A program made the translations under genes and the position numbers. Shown one piece after another: positions 26,020 to 38,776 of a stretch of 64,000 bases of DNA (position 1 is its first letter; each line of letters opens with the position of its first letter). This DNA comes from Rotaria macrura (Eukaryota; Rotifera; Eurotatoria; Philodinida; Philodinidae): the NCBI GenBank assembly GCA_900239685.1, contig OENT01000537.1, positions 37,459 to 101,458 of the forward strand, given 5' to 3'. Under the pieces are notes generated by a model. The model did no database searches and was not told where the DNA came from. It saw nothing but the letters and a program-made list of their open reading frames with translations.

Positions 26020-29000
26020 ACTACGACATCACAAAGAGTGCAAATGAGAATATGCTTTTTTTCTTTTGTATGGAACTTTCTTTCCTCATCATGCCTCTAT
26101 GATAGTTTTCCTTCTTTTTATGTACAGTGCGTTATTTTGATATGTTAGCGTTCGGTTGTACAGTAGGCGTTCTATCCTCTCATGCAGATGTTAGATGTGG
26201 GTAACATGTTGTCTTATTTTTTGCCCTCTAATTTATCACTTAGAATGCCGTTTCTTTGGTATATGATGGTACTAGGAAGACACGACATTGACAAAGATAA
26301 CTTGGCCTTTTTTTCTTCTTTCTTGCTAATGCATATATATAAACCTCAATATACATACAATGAAGTGCTTGTTTTGTTACTTCTATAAGAGATTGGATCA
26401 TAGAATAATGATAAAGACAGGAAAAAAATGCATAACAGTTCATACTTGATTCGTATCTTTCAAATAGAACAGACAGCTGTTTGTATACGGATGATTTCTT
26501 CGTCCTATACTATGCATTCTTTTGTCTAGGAACGATATGTTGATTTTCGGATTGATCATTAATGAATCTAAGATAGTATATGATCTATATCATATTTGTG
26601 CAATAGATGAAAGGAAAAAAAAAGAAAATAGACGTACTATGTTTTCTGCGCAATATTTTAATAATAATTATAATGTCAAATAAAAAAATAAACATTGAAG
26701 AAAATTGCTTAATGATATCGTTCTAATGTCACATGGAAACAAAACTATTTTTGTCACAAAATACGTCAGCAAAATCCAATAACATTAACATTCAATGTTT
26801 CAGAAAGAACGCTAAGAGATCTCATTATGTATGGTATGATAATTCACTGTGATCCAAATAAACAGTCCCTAGACGCACACACACACAAATAAATATATAT
26901 ATATGCATTTCATTTAGTATGCGTATGAATCTCCACGGTTAATATTGTTGTTCGTTCAGTAGACTATTCGATTACTGTTGTATTTTCAAAGGAGATTTTT
27001 CTATATTTCTATATTTTAATGCTAATGTCTTAGACAACGATAATAGACATTGCTTCATGTTGACATTTGATGAAAAATGACTTAATCTATCAAAAGACGA
27101 ACAGTATTTTGTTATCGATGGTTTTTCATGCGAGCGCTTCAAATCTGTTTTCATTAATTGATTTTAAATCGACAGTGTAGAAAACACACGGACAAATATA
27201 TTTGATGTCCTAGTCGACTAATTTATGTTATCTAATGTCACTTATGCCTGATTGTCTATTCTTTTTCTACATGACGTCATATTGTTTGAAATATTTGTGA
27301 TGAAAAGATGCAAATCAATTAACGATATCAATATCAGACATAGCTAGCTATTGCATGTTAAGATAGCCATTCTCATTTCCTTGTTAGTCTTCTTCTTTTG
27401 CAGTGCTTCTCATTAATAAGGTTTATCTTTAGTGTTATATATTCTTTTATTAATTTTTTTCTCATATATGTCCCACGGTTACGAACTCAATTCAAGACGA
27501 ATGCTATCAGGAAAGAAAAAAACAAATAAGAACAGCACCGCGCAAATGTACGTGGCTAGAAAAATGTAGACATAGAATAATATGTATTAATAAATGAAAA
27601 AACACGAACACACACGCACAAAAAGCTATATTGAAATATAGAAAAATAACCAACTATGCCTGATGTTAACTAAATTAGTCGATCGACATATTCACATGGA
27701 TCATCTAGTTTGATATTCTTATTTGCCTTTGTTTTATCGGAATCACATGAGAACACAACAAAAACAATGTCAACATGCTTGAAGAAAATAGACACTAGGC
27801 AAAAGATTATTATTTATCGAACAGCTGTAGAAGATTCTTGACAGATACGACCTTTACAAACTAGATCATAGACAACTGTTCATATATATATATATATATC
27901 TACTCAATATTCTTCTGAGTTCTAATTAGAATTGCTTGTGCATAAAAATTTAATATCTTGAAATAATCGATGTTGAAAATTAGTATGATTATAAATTACA
28001 GACTACTTTGAGAGATATGGAGATTTCTATGATACAAAATATGACTTTTAAGCATAATTAATCAACTATAGATGGGATTGAATATGGTAATTTGTCTAGA
28101 TTAGGAAGTACGTTTTTGTTCATGCAGAGAAACATTGAGAAAACAATAGATATTGTCTGTGGAATGACTGGATATGCACATATGCTTTTAGTTGATTCTC
28201 AAAGAGTTTATTCTATCTCATGAGAAACAATCGAAAATCATCGGCATATTGTCTGATGCTTTGTTGTTTGCTTCTGTGAAATGTCATTATTGTTAAATCC
28301 TAACATTAACAATCTGGAGAACGTTTTCATGCATAATTATTATACAGAATTAAACATAAAATTCTTGTTTTTATTTTAATTATTTTACTAATCTAAATCG
28401 AAGAACGACATTTGCAATTGTCCATAGGTTGTTCTATGTTATAATCAAGTATTAGAATGACATTTGTCATTAAATAATATAGTCTTCAACTGGTGAAAAC
28501 ACGGATCTGCACTGAATTATTGACAATCCGTAGAAATGATATACCATATGAGAATGACTTTGTCTTATTTTAATGATTTTTTTAAAAATGTATTTCCCGT
28601 CTATATGGCGATGAAAAATGAGTAAGATGAAATAATATGAGCAACAAAAATAAAAATAAAAATAAACGCACCCTGTCAATAACTAGTCAAAATATGATAA
28701 TAGCTAATGGAGCAAGATGGTCTGCGAATACAACGTGTACGAATTGCCATGACCTTTAGTGTTGCTATAACATGACCAGTCGTCAATAGAACCATACAAA
28801 TGTTATGATGGTGCAACCGTTTTTGTTTTACACAGTGTCATATTACAGACCTTGTACTTTAAGGAAACATTGTCCCGTCAACATATCTTATTTCAACATA
28901 AACGGTCCTATCCTTGAGCGAGGATTATTATTGTCAACGTGCTTCATTATCTATATAGAATTTCTATGAAATCAAATAAACTATTCACATAGATTGGTTC

Positions 29001-29335
29001 ATTCGATGCATATAGTAAAACGTTATACCATCATTCGTTTATTTATGTTCAGAAAAACGAAAAAGAATTGAGAATTTTTGAATTGTATTAGTTTCGTATG
29101 TACTGCCTATACTAAAATATGACTTCTAGAGTAACATGTATAATATTATCAGAAATTACAATTGGAAGGTACGGACATCTAGGAAGAATTACTTTTGATT
29201 GATCCATGTTCGCATCAATTACATCTTAGAACAAAAAAAAGACGAATAATCCAATCCAAACGATCGTGCAACATTCGTACGAATACGAATACGTGCTAAG
29301 TTGTTTCAAATTAACTTAATTTTCGTCTTGTGACT
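25673..29335. other. Intergenic, 3.7 kb, no gene recognised
   Basis: AT-rich sequence with a GA microsatellite (25988-26017), a TA run (27880-27898) and a short AC/TA patch (26878-26903). No protein-like frame, transfer RNA or mobile-element signature was seen on either strand. Confidence 0.5.
25988..26017. repeat. GA dinucleotide microsatellite
   Basis: About fifteen uninterrupted GA units. Confidence 0.9.
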
Positions 29336-29650
29336 ATGCCAGCTATACCAGCAGGTTATTCAAGTGGTGGTCAAGCACACAAACCAAGTTGTTTTGATCG
29401 TGTTAAAATTGGTTTTACTATGGGTTTTACAGTGGGTATGGTCACTGGAATTGTATTTGGTGGTTTCACTGCTTTAAGGTATGTGATTGGAGAATTTTGT
29501 GCACGGATTTCTCGCTACGAAAATGATCTATATTTTTTAAGACATGGTCTACGTGGTCGTGAACTTCTTTCAACAGTCGGCAAATCTGTTGTTTCTGCAG
29601 GTGGCACTTTTGGAACGTTTATGGCAATCGGAAGTGCTATTCGTTGTTAA
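29336..29650 (+). CDS. ROMO1: ROMO1 / Mgr2-type mitochondrial inner-membrane protein
   Basis: Exons 29336-29478 and 29542-29650 give 83 residues (the human protein has 79). Recognisable blocks are [45 protein letters not shown] and the ending [16 protein letters not shown]. The two hydrophobic Gly-rich segments are the paired inner-membrane helices. The family guards the lateral gate of the TIM23 import channel and influences mitochondrial oxidant output and cristae shape. The 63 bp intron has GTATGT and TTTAAG borders. A GTG lies two codons upstream, but the ATG at 29336 gives the conserved N-terminal length. The stop is only 106 bp before the next gene. Confidence 0.95.
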   Translation: MPAIPAGYSSGGQAHKPSCFDRVKIGFTMGFTVGMVTGIVFGGFTALRYVIGEFCARISRYENDLYFLRHGLRGRELLSTVGKSVVSAGGTFGTFMAIGSAIRC

Positions 29651-29756
29651 GAGACAGAAAGAAAACGTTTTTTTTGTCACGTTTTGTCTTTTTTCTACAA
29701 AACTAGTTATAACTAAAACATCAGTAGATTCTAATTGTCATTGGTATTTTAGAATA
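29651..29756 (+). promoter_or_regulatory. Short intergenic region with splice-acceptor-like site (candidate trans-splice site)
   Basis: The 106 bp between ROMO1 and the next ATG contain T-rich runs (29670-29699) and end in TTGGTATTTTAG, whose AG is at 29751-29752, four bases before the ATG at 29757. No donor upstream is needed if a spliced leader is added. Trans-splicing is known in bdelloid rotifers. A 5' UTR cis-intron or an unrelated AG is the alternative. Confidence 0.4.
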
Positions 29757-32700
29757 ATGACTGAATCATATATTCTTCATGATGTTATGCGTAAGGTTAA
29801 AGCAGATGGTTTATTCGATTCAATTCGTCGTGATTTAATAAGTGATATTGAACAAAAAGTAGGTTTCTAATAGTTTATTAAAAATGCATTGATTGAACAA
29901 TGATTCATTGTTATTTTTTCTTTTGTGTTTCAGTCATCGTATTTAGATTTAAAATCTCAAATTGAATCTTTAATGTCAGAATATTTGTCGGAACATAAAT
30001 GGAGTTCGTCATTAAAAAAATCTGACATACGTGAAAGAGCACGTCGCCATATAGAAACGTAAGTTGCAAGACATTATCACTTGAAATAGTTTAGGAATAA
30101 AACGAAAATTCGGATGTTTGAATATTCTTTTAAAATGATTTTATTTCAATACCAACTCTTCAATTATAATAATCATATTGATAAAGCACCTTAGAATACT
30201 GTTTAATGTGATAATAAAAAAGCTTGAGAAGGTTATTCGTATTTCGACGAAACTTAGACTCAAAATCGTAGAATTCCCAAAGGAAAAACAAAGTTGACAT
30301 GAGATCGTTCCTAGTGAATATTAACTTAAAGAATCTAAATGTTTCGATGTATGCCGTTTGTTAATCGACGATTCATTCAACCAATCATTAAGTGAGCATC
30401 ATGTTTGGGCTTCTATTGATCAGCCATTTTATACTGTAATGAGAAAATATGTTTATCATTAATCAGATTTATGTTTACTTTGTTAAGATACGACGTTCTA
30501 TTATCATTAAAAATGAGTATTTGAAAGACAAAAATAGTTTACGATTGAAAAACTTTCGTTGGGCAAAGAAAAAATATAATGTCGCATATTTTTTAATCTT
30601 CAATCATTTCCACATCGAATTGATGTTTAAAGTAAATCAAGGCTAAATTTTCTAGAGAAGCTATTTCTTCAAAAAAAACCTTGTATATATCAGAGGCCAA
30701 AATAATGTGAAGTCACCCTACGAATCTCCGAACTTTTTTTGTGATAGTCTGACAACATAATTATTCATAGGTAGACTACGTAGTTGAATAATGAAAATAC
30801 AACGATTCACGATGTGAGGCTTTGCACAATAGAAGATCTACTCAATATGATCAGTCTGTATTTATCGTGGAAAGATGCTTTGATATGGTATCTAAAACAA
30901 TCTTATGCAGAATTTATTTGTCTATTCTTATAAAAAATAACACACAAAGTAGATGTCTATAGCTTCTGGGTCTAGAGTTTATTCGACTTGCTCTAACAAT
31001 GTTAAATACGACTTCAAGTAAGGATGCTCAGATAAGTACGCTAATGATCGTACTAACGACCCTTCCATGAAGAAGAATAGAATTTGAGATCGTTTTTTTT
31101 GTTTTCTAGTATTTAGTTAGTTTGATGTTATAAAAATGGGATGATTTAGATGAGAGCACTCCGTTAAATTCAACATAAGACTGGCTGTGTTTCAAAAATA
31201 ATACCGATAGTATAAAACTAGGCGAAGACTTCAAATTCATATGAATATGAAATAGTTTTTCTAGATACCTCTAAATAGACATGTTGTTTGTACTGGATGC
31301 TACGCAAATCATTTGTTGCTGATAAATAATATTTTATGACACGTCATATTCTTTTTGTAGCATTTTTGTTGTTACATCTAGCTTTTCTAATGTGCAGTCC
31401 AACAGATGAAATGCATCAAGAAGAAACTGTCTTAGAACTACGTGACAGAATAGCGAATCCAAAAATCTTCCTAGTTTTAAGCTCTGATAAATATTTATAT
31501 TAATATTCAGAGATGCGTACCTGTCTCCTGCCATTTACGTGATTAGTCATGATGGAAGAGACATAATTCAAAACAATCTAAAAACCATTTTATGCCAATT
31601 CTGACATTGCCTTGTGATTGAAGAATTTGACTAATTATCTACAAAATGCATAAGAATTTCTTTCGATTCATAATATTTCATCATTCTATATCTATCAAAC
31701 TGACCAGATCTCTAAAACATGAACAAGCTTTCGTTATCTGGATAACGTTTCGTCAGTATATGCAAGATACAAATGGCAGTCAACAACATTTTTTCTAATT
31801 ATGTAGCATGACAGTAGAGAGCCAACATTTATTAACCTACAAGACATTACCTTGATTAGTTGCAGTTTTCATAAGAATTGTTCATGTTCTTTTTTTTTAT
31901 TAAAACCATAGATCGAATTTAATCAAAGATACATTACCATCACTTGTCAATCAATATATGCAAACATGTCAACAACAATTAGTTCAACCACGTCTATCTT
32001 CGTTTGTTTCCGATCACATTCAACATGTTTATAATTCTATAGGTAGAAGATTACTTTTTTAATTCTATTTTGATTTCTATGAATTTATTTAAGGTGGAAC
32101 TCATATCTATCGTCCAACAACATCCTATACACAATCAAATACAACTGTTCAAGAATCTGTCAATCAAGAAAAACCATTATCGCAGTCAGTAAAACAAGAA
32201 TCAAACTCTACAAAATCCCAACAAGGTTCGCAATCATCAAATAAAATACCAAAGAAACTATCATTATCATCATCATCAACAACAACAACAACATCTAACA
32301 AACCTAAACAAATAAAACATCCAACACATGTAGCAAAAGAAGAAAAGAAATCTGTATCTATTTTATCACCAGTACATTCCCCTACAGAACTTGTCGATAT
32401 TTCACCGTCGCCACCATCTATGGATAATGAACGTACAATTATATCTTTGAGTCCATCACCACCACCTCCAGTCGTTCGTGTAGCATCACCATTAACATAT
32501 CCAATAATTATAGAAAGTCCACGAAAAATGAAACATGTACAAGAACAAAGTGATGAAAATTCAACATTAGATTCGAAACAGAAAAAACTAAAAGTCGATG
32601 ATACACAACAGAAAACAACGTCCGCTGAAACATGTGCGATAAGAATTTAGTTTTGAAAAAAAAAAAGAAAATATTCATTCGTTTTTCTTTTTCTAGCCGA

Positions 32701-34904
32701 TGATATTATACTTCTAACAACATCGAATGAAGTTGATACCCGTAAATTAAGACCTCGTCGACCGAACCCGAAATATTCCAAAGAACAATTTGAAATAGGG
32801 TAAAATGTGAAGTGTTAGCTATTCATTAAAACAATAATTTTTCATTTAGTGATCTCAGCATCTTAGAACCAATTTCACCGCCAGTTGTAAGTTTAATTTA
32901 TAACGTCTCATTATTACTGTATTAAAGAGATAACATCAATATTGAAAGATCGAATCAGATAAGAAGGAAAAGCCGTAGACTAAACGCTTGCAAAAAAATC
33001 ACATTTCTTCACTATTCTGAGCTACTTAATCAGATTGAATTTTTTCACCTTATTTCGTTGAAATATGTCTAGTTGTAGAATTGTTCGCATTACAAAAAAC
33101 AATCAGCACGAAACATTGAATTATTCAGTTACACAAAACATTATTGAGCTTTGCGATTTCTCTTTCAATTTTCAGAAAAAAGGATAACAGAAAATTATGT
33201 TACTTCATGATAAAGTTTTAGAAGTGTTCAGCTGTTCCATCGTGAAATATGTTTCTACTACAAAATTTTTAGTTCAGACATCGCTCTTTCTAACAAAAAG
33301 GGAATTCAATTCATGTAGAACTCGACAATATAGTCTAACAGGCTTCCACGTTTGCCCAACACGTTTTGCACCACCTATTAGAACTCATCTGATATTTTAC
33401 TACGTCTGTTTGATATCAGTGGGAAATATCGATTTTTATGATCTCTTAACGGATCCAGTTTGTGGATTTTATTAGAGAATATAGATGGAACATGATCGAA
33501 TTTTTCTGGAAATCTACTAAATTTTCGAGTATTCTATAGAAAATAGGTACTAGAGAACATGTCGCGATTCTGAAAACTATTGTTTACAATTGAAATCGAT
33601 AAGTTATAAGTTTCCATTAGACTGAAAATAAAAATTATCAAAGGATTGATATCAAACTTTGCACAAACATTTGTTATTTGTTTTTTTTTCGTCAGAATCT
33701 CAACTATTGGATATATGAAGATACGAGACTTATTAAAAATTGTATCATGAACGGATCTTTTATTTTCGCATGTAGTTCTAAATAAAATTTTCTCTATGAT
33801 TTTTATTTAAACAAGATTAGCAAAGTTTTCACAATCTCAAAGTCAAAAACTTAGGACAATAAAATCTGCATTATTTATTAAATAGAAATCATCACAAACA
33901 AAACTCGTGGAGTTTATCCGTTTTGACCTACTACGAAGATAGCTGAAAAGCCGTCCCGAAGAGGTAATTCTATGACTAATAGGCGATCAGTAGAATCTTA
34001 GTCACCAGCGTCATGGCTATGTTAGGATCAGAACTGATGGTGTGTAAGTGAGATATTTTTTATCAAGTTGTAATTTTAGACGACTCCTACTACAAAAAAA
34101 CTTCGTTCCTCAAAATCAGCAACAAGTATTGAGCAAGAGCATGTGGACACACCATCATCACCTTGTGCAACTACGACAGCTATTGAAAGAGTAATATCAA
34201 CTGGTGACATATCACCTGAATATGAAACATCATTACCTTCACCCATGATCGAACAACCACAACAGCAACAAATTGAAAGTACTCTTCTGGCTTTGTGTTT
34301 TTCTTTCTGTCATTACATAACAATATTTGCATTTTTGATTTCTAGAAGTTGACGAAAGAACACCATCACCAGTGACAGTACATAAGAAAAAGTCAACATC
34401 ACCAAGACGTCTTCGTCCAAGAAAAACCAACGAACGTTCTTCAACTGTAGAAAATCAAAATGATAGGTTCATTTTTAAACCTTTAAATTTGACTTTCAAC
34501 TAAAATTTGCTTTTTATCGAAATCTTAATCTAGAATAACCGATGTTTCAACACGCGCATCAATAGTAGGTTGATTCTTTTGTTTTCTACTCATTCTTGAT
34601 GCTTGTTTATTAGAAAACTCGCGAAAGTATGCGTCATCGAACAACAGAACAAACTAATCAATCAGTGACGCGTGAAGATACCGACATACAACAACAGACA
34701 ACCACAAAGAAAACACGTCTTTCATCATCTTCATCGACAACGTCTGAAAATAACCTGAAAGAACCTCTAAATCGAACTATATCAACACCAGATAACGCAA
34801 ATTCAACAACAGATGACGCACAAACAACACGAGTATCACCATCGTCTTTAACTACTCCTCCTATCTCAAAATCATTCATTTGGAAACCTAAAATATCGAA
34901 ATAA
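29757..34904 (+). CDS. BOD1-like protein with Shg1 domain
   Basis: Exons 29757-29858, 29934-30058, 31912-32042, 32094-32633, 32697-32799, 32850-32886, 34080-34278, 34346-34466, 34534-34564 and 34614-34904 give 559 residues. Residues 1-120 match the BOD1/Shg1 fold: VKADGLFDSIRRDLISDIEQ, then LKSQIESLMSEYLSEHKW, then VNQYMQTCQQQLVQPRLSSF. BOD1 proteins guide chromosome bi-orientation by restraining PP2A-B56, and Shg1/BOD1L associate with Set1/COMPASS histone methyltransferases. The rest is disordered, Ser/Thr/Pro-rich with basic patches (TRKLRPRRPNPKYSKEQFE and SPRRLRPRKTNE) that suit a nuclear protein. The length lies between BOD1 (~185) and BOD1L1 (~3000), so the exact orthologue is open. The exon 4 donor is a weak GTGCGA. 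Introns 2 and 6 are long (1853 and 1193 bp) and hold nothing I recognise. Confidence 0.85.
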
Positions 34905-35880
34905 TCAATTTGTAAATAAATATACATATGAATGTGTTTACGAATTTCGGAAATCATGTTTCCATCGCACTAACTTCTTTAAATTTCAGAGACTACATAT
35001 TGCTAAGCAAACAGATGATTCCAACCAGAGCAATATATTCCGATAAGATAAACGACTCGTTGATAGAGCATGTTTATCAGTAAGCTCAATAATGTGCAGT
35101 AAAATAAGTATCGCAAACAACCTCAGTTGATTATTAAATACGGATAAAATCAAAAGCAATCGATCGAAATGCCAAGTCATCGTTAGTGAAAACTAAGAGA
35201 TTCTTAGCGATTAACTGTTTTCCCTTCAAGTATGCTCTAATCGGTTTCATTAAAAACCATTGCAAACCTACTTGCTTAATATATAATCGGAAAAGGGAAG
35301 TAGTTATATAAATGAGATAAAACAGATTTGAATGATAACCAGCCAACACAGAAAAGTAATGATCATGAGAATCTACATGAAGCAACATATGGACAATGAA
35401 AATTTCATGAAAATGAAACCTCAAAAATACTAGCAACGGTATCTTCCAATACTCGTGAAGAGTAATAGTCGTCTTGATATGCTACTCTACGCAATCAAAG
35501 ATATAGATGCAAAAGAAATTTACGTTGAGCGACAATACTATACTAATTTCTAAAGCATTTTTATTGTAGTTGCAACACTGTAGAATACGATTTTCATGTA
35601 AGACGCCGAATATCATCTGTTAAAAAGTACGATCCATACAAATCCACCGTTCAACTTAGCATCTTAGTCTTCAGTTCCGAAAACTAAATGAGCATCCATG
35701 TCGTGACAACAGGATCGATTTTTGACGTAAACAGTGGTATCTATCAAAACCGCCGGTTTCGATGATGACCGCGGTCTATTATTGATTTTGGAGGTAAACC
35801 GCTGTTTACCGATACTTTTCCATTTAACTATAGAAGACTAACGTTTATACAGAACGGAAAAGAAAATTTATATATATATA
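34905..35880. other. Intergenic with CGGTTT palindromes
   Basis: Unremarkable to about 35730. Then AAACCGCCGGTTT (35748-35760) and the perfect hairpin GGTAAACCGCTGTTTACC (35793-35810). The half-site ACAGCGGTTTACC recurs inverted at 37337-37349, on the far side of the foldback element. Confidence 0.55.
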
Positions 35881-36762
35881 TTGAAGGGGAAATAAAATCT
35901 AGGGGAATTCAAAATTAAAATTTTAATTTCCCCTATAGAGAAATCCAATATCCCCCGAGAATATCTGATACATAATTCTCTTATTTTTTCATATTTTCAT
36001 GAAAATACCTGCATTATCAATCCAAAAAATATAATCTTTCGAAAACATATGATCATAAAAGAACAATAGAAATAACCTGTTATAGAGCAAGAAATCAGAC
36101 GTTACGGACTCTAAAATTCATAAAATGTTTTCACATGCATGTTTCTTTTTCGCGTGATATTTTGTGGAACACACATATATTTTCGACGAAAATTGCGAGT
36201 CAAAGTTATAAGGTGAAGTTTTTGTGGCTCCCTCTCCCCTCTTCATTATAGACATTCACCAGTACAGATACTCAAAGCGCTCAGAATATTTTACGAAAGG
36301 ATTTTGTGATTTTCACACTTCAGCCCCAAAGGGACTACGCTAACAAGCTGTTTGTACAACATTTAACACTTTTTGCTTTACATGGACAAGATTTTGTAGT
36401 ACACGTGTCTTTGTAGACATAGACAGTCGATTACTTCTTATTTTCACGACATTCCTCTCCCCCCTCAGCATTAGAAAGCACGATGTCATGTCGTTGTTTA
36501 TTAAAAATTTCATAAAAAGAAAAAAAATAAAAGAATTATGTATTTAATGATGTTTTGGGGCATATTGGATTTCCCTATAGGGGAAATTAAAATTTTAGTT
36601 AGCCCTAGGTGAAACTGAAATCTTTGAATCTTCTTTTGAAATCGACAGGAAAGAAAAGGATTCTAATTTGCCCCAGGGGAAACTAATAGGTTCGATTTTG
36701 TATATGAAATACATAGTAGAGAGAAAGATTTTAATTTCTCCTAGGCTTTATTTCCCCTCCAA
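35881..36762. mobile_element. Non-autonomous foldback / MITE-like element
   Basis: The 882 bp unit begins TTGAAGGGGAAATAAA and ends with the inverse of TTGGAGGGGAAATAAA. A second inverted pair lies inside: AAATTTTAATTTCCCCTATA (from 35916) faces TATAGGGGAAATTAAAATTT (36575-36594) and continues through ATTGGATTTC on both sides with one mismatch. The left arm is about 75 bp. The right arm is interrupted by about 130 bp of extra, related G-rich repeats. There is no transposase frame. Flanks are TA/CATA-rich, so a target-site duplication cannot be read with confidence. The family is unknown to me. Confidence 0.75.
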
Positions 36763-37902
36763 CATACATACATATATGTATGTATATACATGTAAATGTG
36801 CACATCTGTCGTGTCGATTATTTAATCTCTTTCTTACTTCACGACAAGGATCAGTCTAACGATTAGAAGATTCAGTTACAAATGAACGATGTTTTTTAAA
36901 ATATGAACGTTAAATATTCAACTTTTTAGACTTTTCTATTTGAATATTTCTTCAATTTATACAAGTTATCCAGATTGCTTTTCATATTTATCATTTTCAA
37001 AATTTTTCTTTGAAATTTAATTTTTTGTATAGTATTTCTTTTTAATTTATATAAATATTTTTGGTTTTTAGGATTTTAGATTAGCTTTGTAACTACTAAT
37101 TTAATTTTTCTTCTTTATTGTTTTTATAAATTTTTTCTGTAGCACTTTTTTAAATTGACTTTTAAATTCGTATTTTACCTTTACTTGTGTGTCTTTTTTT
37201 TATGTACGCTGTTTTGCAGTCGATTGTGATTTTATTTCGGTGAAATAAAACTCATGTGAATCGAAAAATAACTCTTCATTATAACTACAGCCACAAAGAA
37301 CAACAGCCTAAGGAAACCAGTTACCTGCAAATACAGACAGCGGTTTACCCTAACAAATCTATCGGTTAACCGCTAGGTTTTGTCCGGCTTTCGCTGCATG
37401 TGAAGAATGCAAACCAGCAGGTGCATCTCCCATATAATAATGCTTTACGAGCGTCTAAACGAACCTTTCACATCCATAGCATCACAACAAGCATCGACTA
37501 AATGGGTGAGATCACAATAATTCAACAATACTACCACAAAAGTGACTTCAACAACGCAAAAGACACTCACAGACGAAACTCTATAAGTTATAATAATGAG
37601 AAACAAAAACCTCCTTGCAAAGATACTACGCGAAATCAGAGTGAAACATACCCGACGCGTCCGAAAACATCAAAGAAGTCTCCATTATGATTTCCAACAT
37701 ACCATCATCTGGAAAAGAACAGAACAAAAATATCACGAAAGAAAGTCATAAATAAAAGTGAACCAGATATAAATCGCCACCGAAATCACCTATTGAATAC
37801 CGATTAAACAACCATACACATATACCTTCAACAACCAGAAAAACGAAGCGACCAGAACACGATTCTAACACTAAAACGACCACAAACGAAACCTGATCAT
37901 AT
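36763..37902. other. AT-rich spacer with CATA repeats and inverted CGGTTT motifs
   Basis: Starts with a CATA/TATG palindromic run (36763-36790). Then a very T-rich stretch to about 37210, then CGGTTTACC and CGGTTAACCGC at 37341-37373. An open frame at 37502-37690 is Lys/Thr/Asn-rich without domain features and I do not call it a gene. Confidence 0.45.
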
Positions 37903-38776
37903 CTTTCTTTTGATTTTTGATAAGGTTCCTGATCCTGGGGGACCGAGAGTAGACCACACTCAACGGAACTGCCAGTCTCGAGGTGATCCCTGGCATAGCT
38001 CGTTGTGTTCCGCAGCGCTAGCCGGAGTCCAAAAATCAGCGTGATTGGTCACAACCCGTAGGAAGGCGACAGCTTTCACAACGACGAGAACAGATACTTC
38101 AACGCGATCTTAGCCACTAGGGTCGCGAAGCGATACTTTTGGAAAGAGATTGCTGACTCTCCATACTTGTGACGTTCTTACACAAACTATTTTGAAGCGA
38201 GAGAGCGAAGAGCTGCGAAAGAGAGTGGGCAAACAACGAATCGAGCCGCGTATGCTGATAGCATCTGTTGTTATTGCATCAGCTCTGGTGGATTTCGTAG
38301 CTTCTACTTAGAGAAAGTGTGATACTTATTTAAATCCTGTTGGTTCTGAGCCTTGTCTCAGCATCGGTTTGTCTGGATACTCCGTAGAAAATAAAATCTC
38401 CTTAATTGAATCGGTATCCTAATGTGAGTGTTTCTGATCTCAACCACTGATTCAATGAAGAGAGTAGCTCATGAAATTGATTGCTAAGACTTTCGGCAGG
38501 AAAGTTGACTCGGTTAACACGTCAGCAGAATGCAATGCACATAGTGAAACTGATGATGACAATGAATATCTCTTCAAATTAACGGATTCGGAAGAACCGC
38601 TTCCTTTATAGGAATTGATGTAGCGGTCGAAACCTTAAAAAAATTTGAATCCACATGAGAAAAAATTCACATAAAGCGATTATTGCATTCGTGACACTGA
38701 ATACTGATGGAGGATCAATTCTTTCTTTTAGTTTTTGATCAGGGTTCCCGATCACGGAGGATCGAGAGTAGAACAT
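37903..38776 (+). mobile_element. LTR-retrotransposon-like remnant bounded by a direct repeat
   Basis: About 55 bp at 37903-37957 recur in the same orientation at 38720-38775, with about ten differences: TTTTTGATAAGGTTCCTGAT against TTTTTGATCAGGGTTCCCGA, then G/A-rich GGGGGACCGAGAGTAGA against CGGAGGATCGAGAGTAGA. The purine-rich end resembles a polypurine tract plus LTR start. The enclosed 0.8 kb is clearly more GC-rich than its surroundings. It contains a possible AATAAA near 38392 and a 46-residue frame from ATG 38471 to TAG 38611. No reverse transcriptase, protease or integrase is visible. An unrelated tandem duplication is the alternative. Confidence 0.4.

Noticed and set aside
30449-30646. 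Frame inside BOD1-like intron 2
   Set aside because: AT-driven open frame in a long intron. Composition is not protein-like.
33197-33475. 92-residue frame in BOD1-like intron 6
   Set aside because: Lies within an intron whose borders keep phase. No family resemblance and no repeat support.
37502-37690. 62-residue Lys/Asn/Thr-rich frame, possible gag remnant
   Set aside because: Low complexity only. No zinc knuckle or other gag feature.
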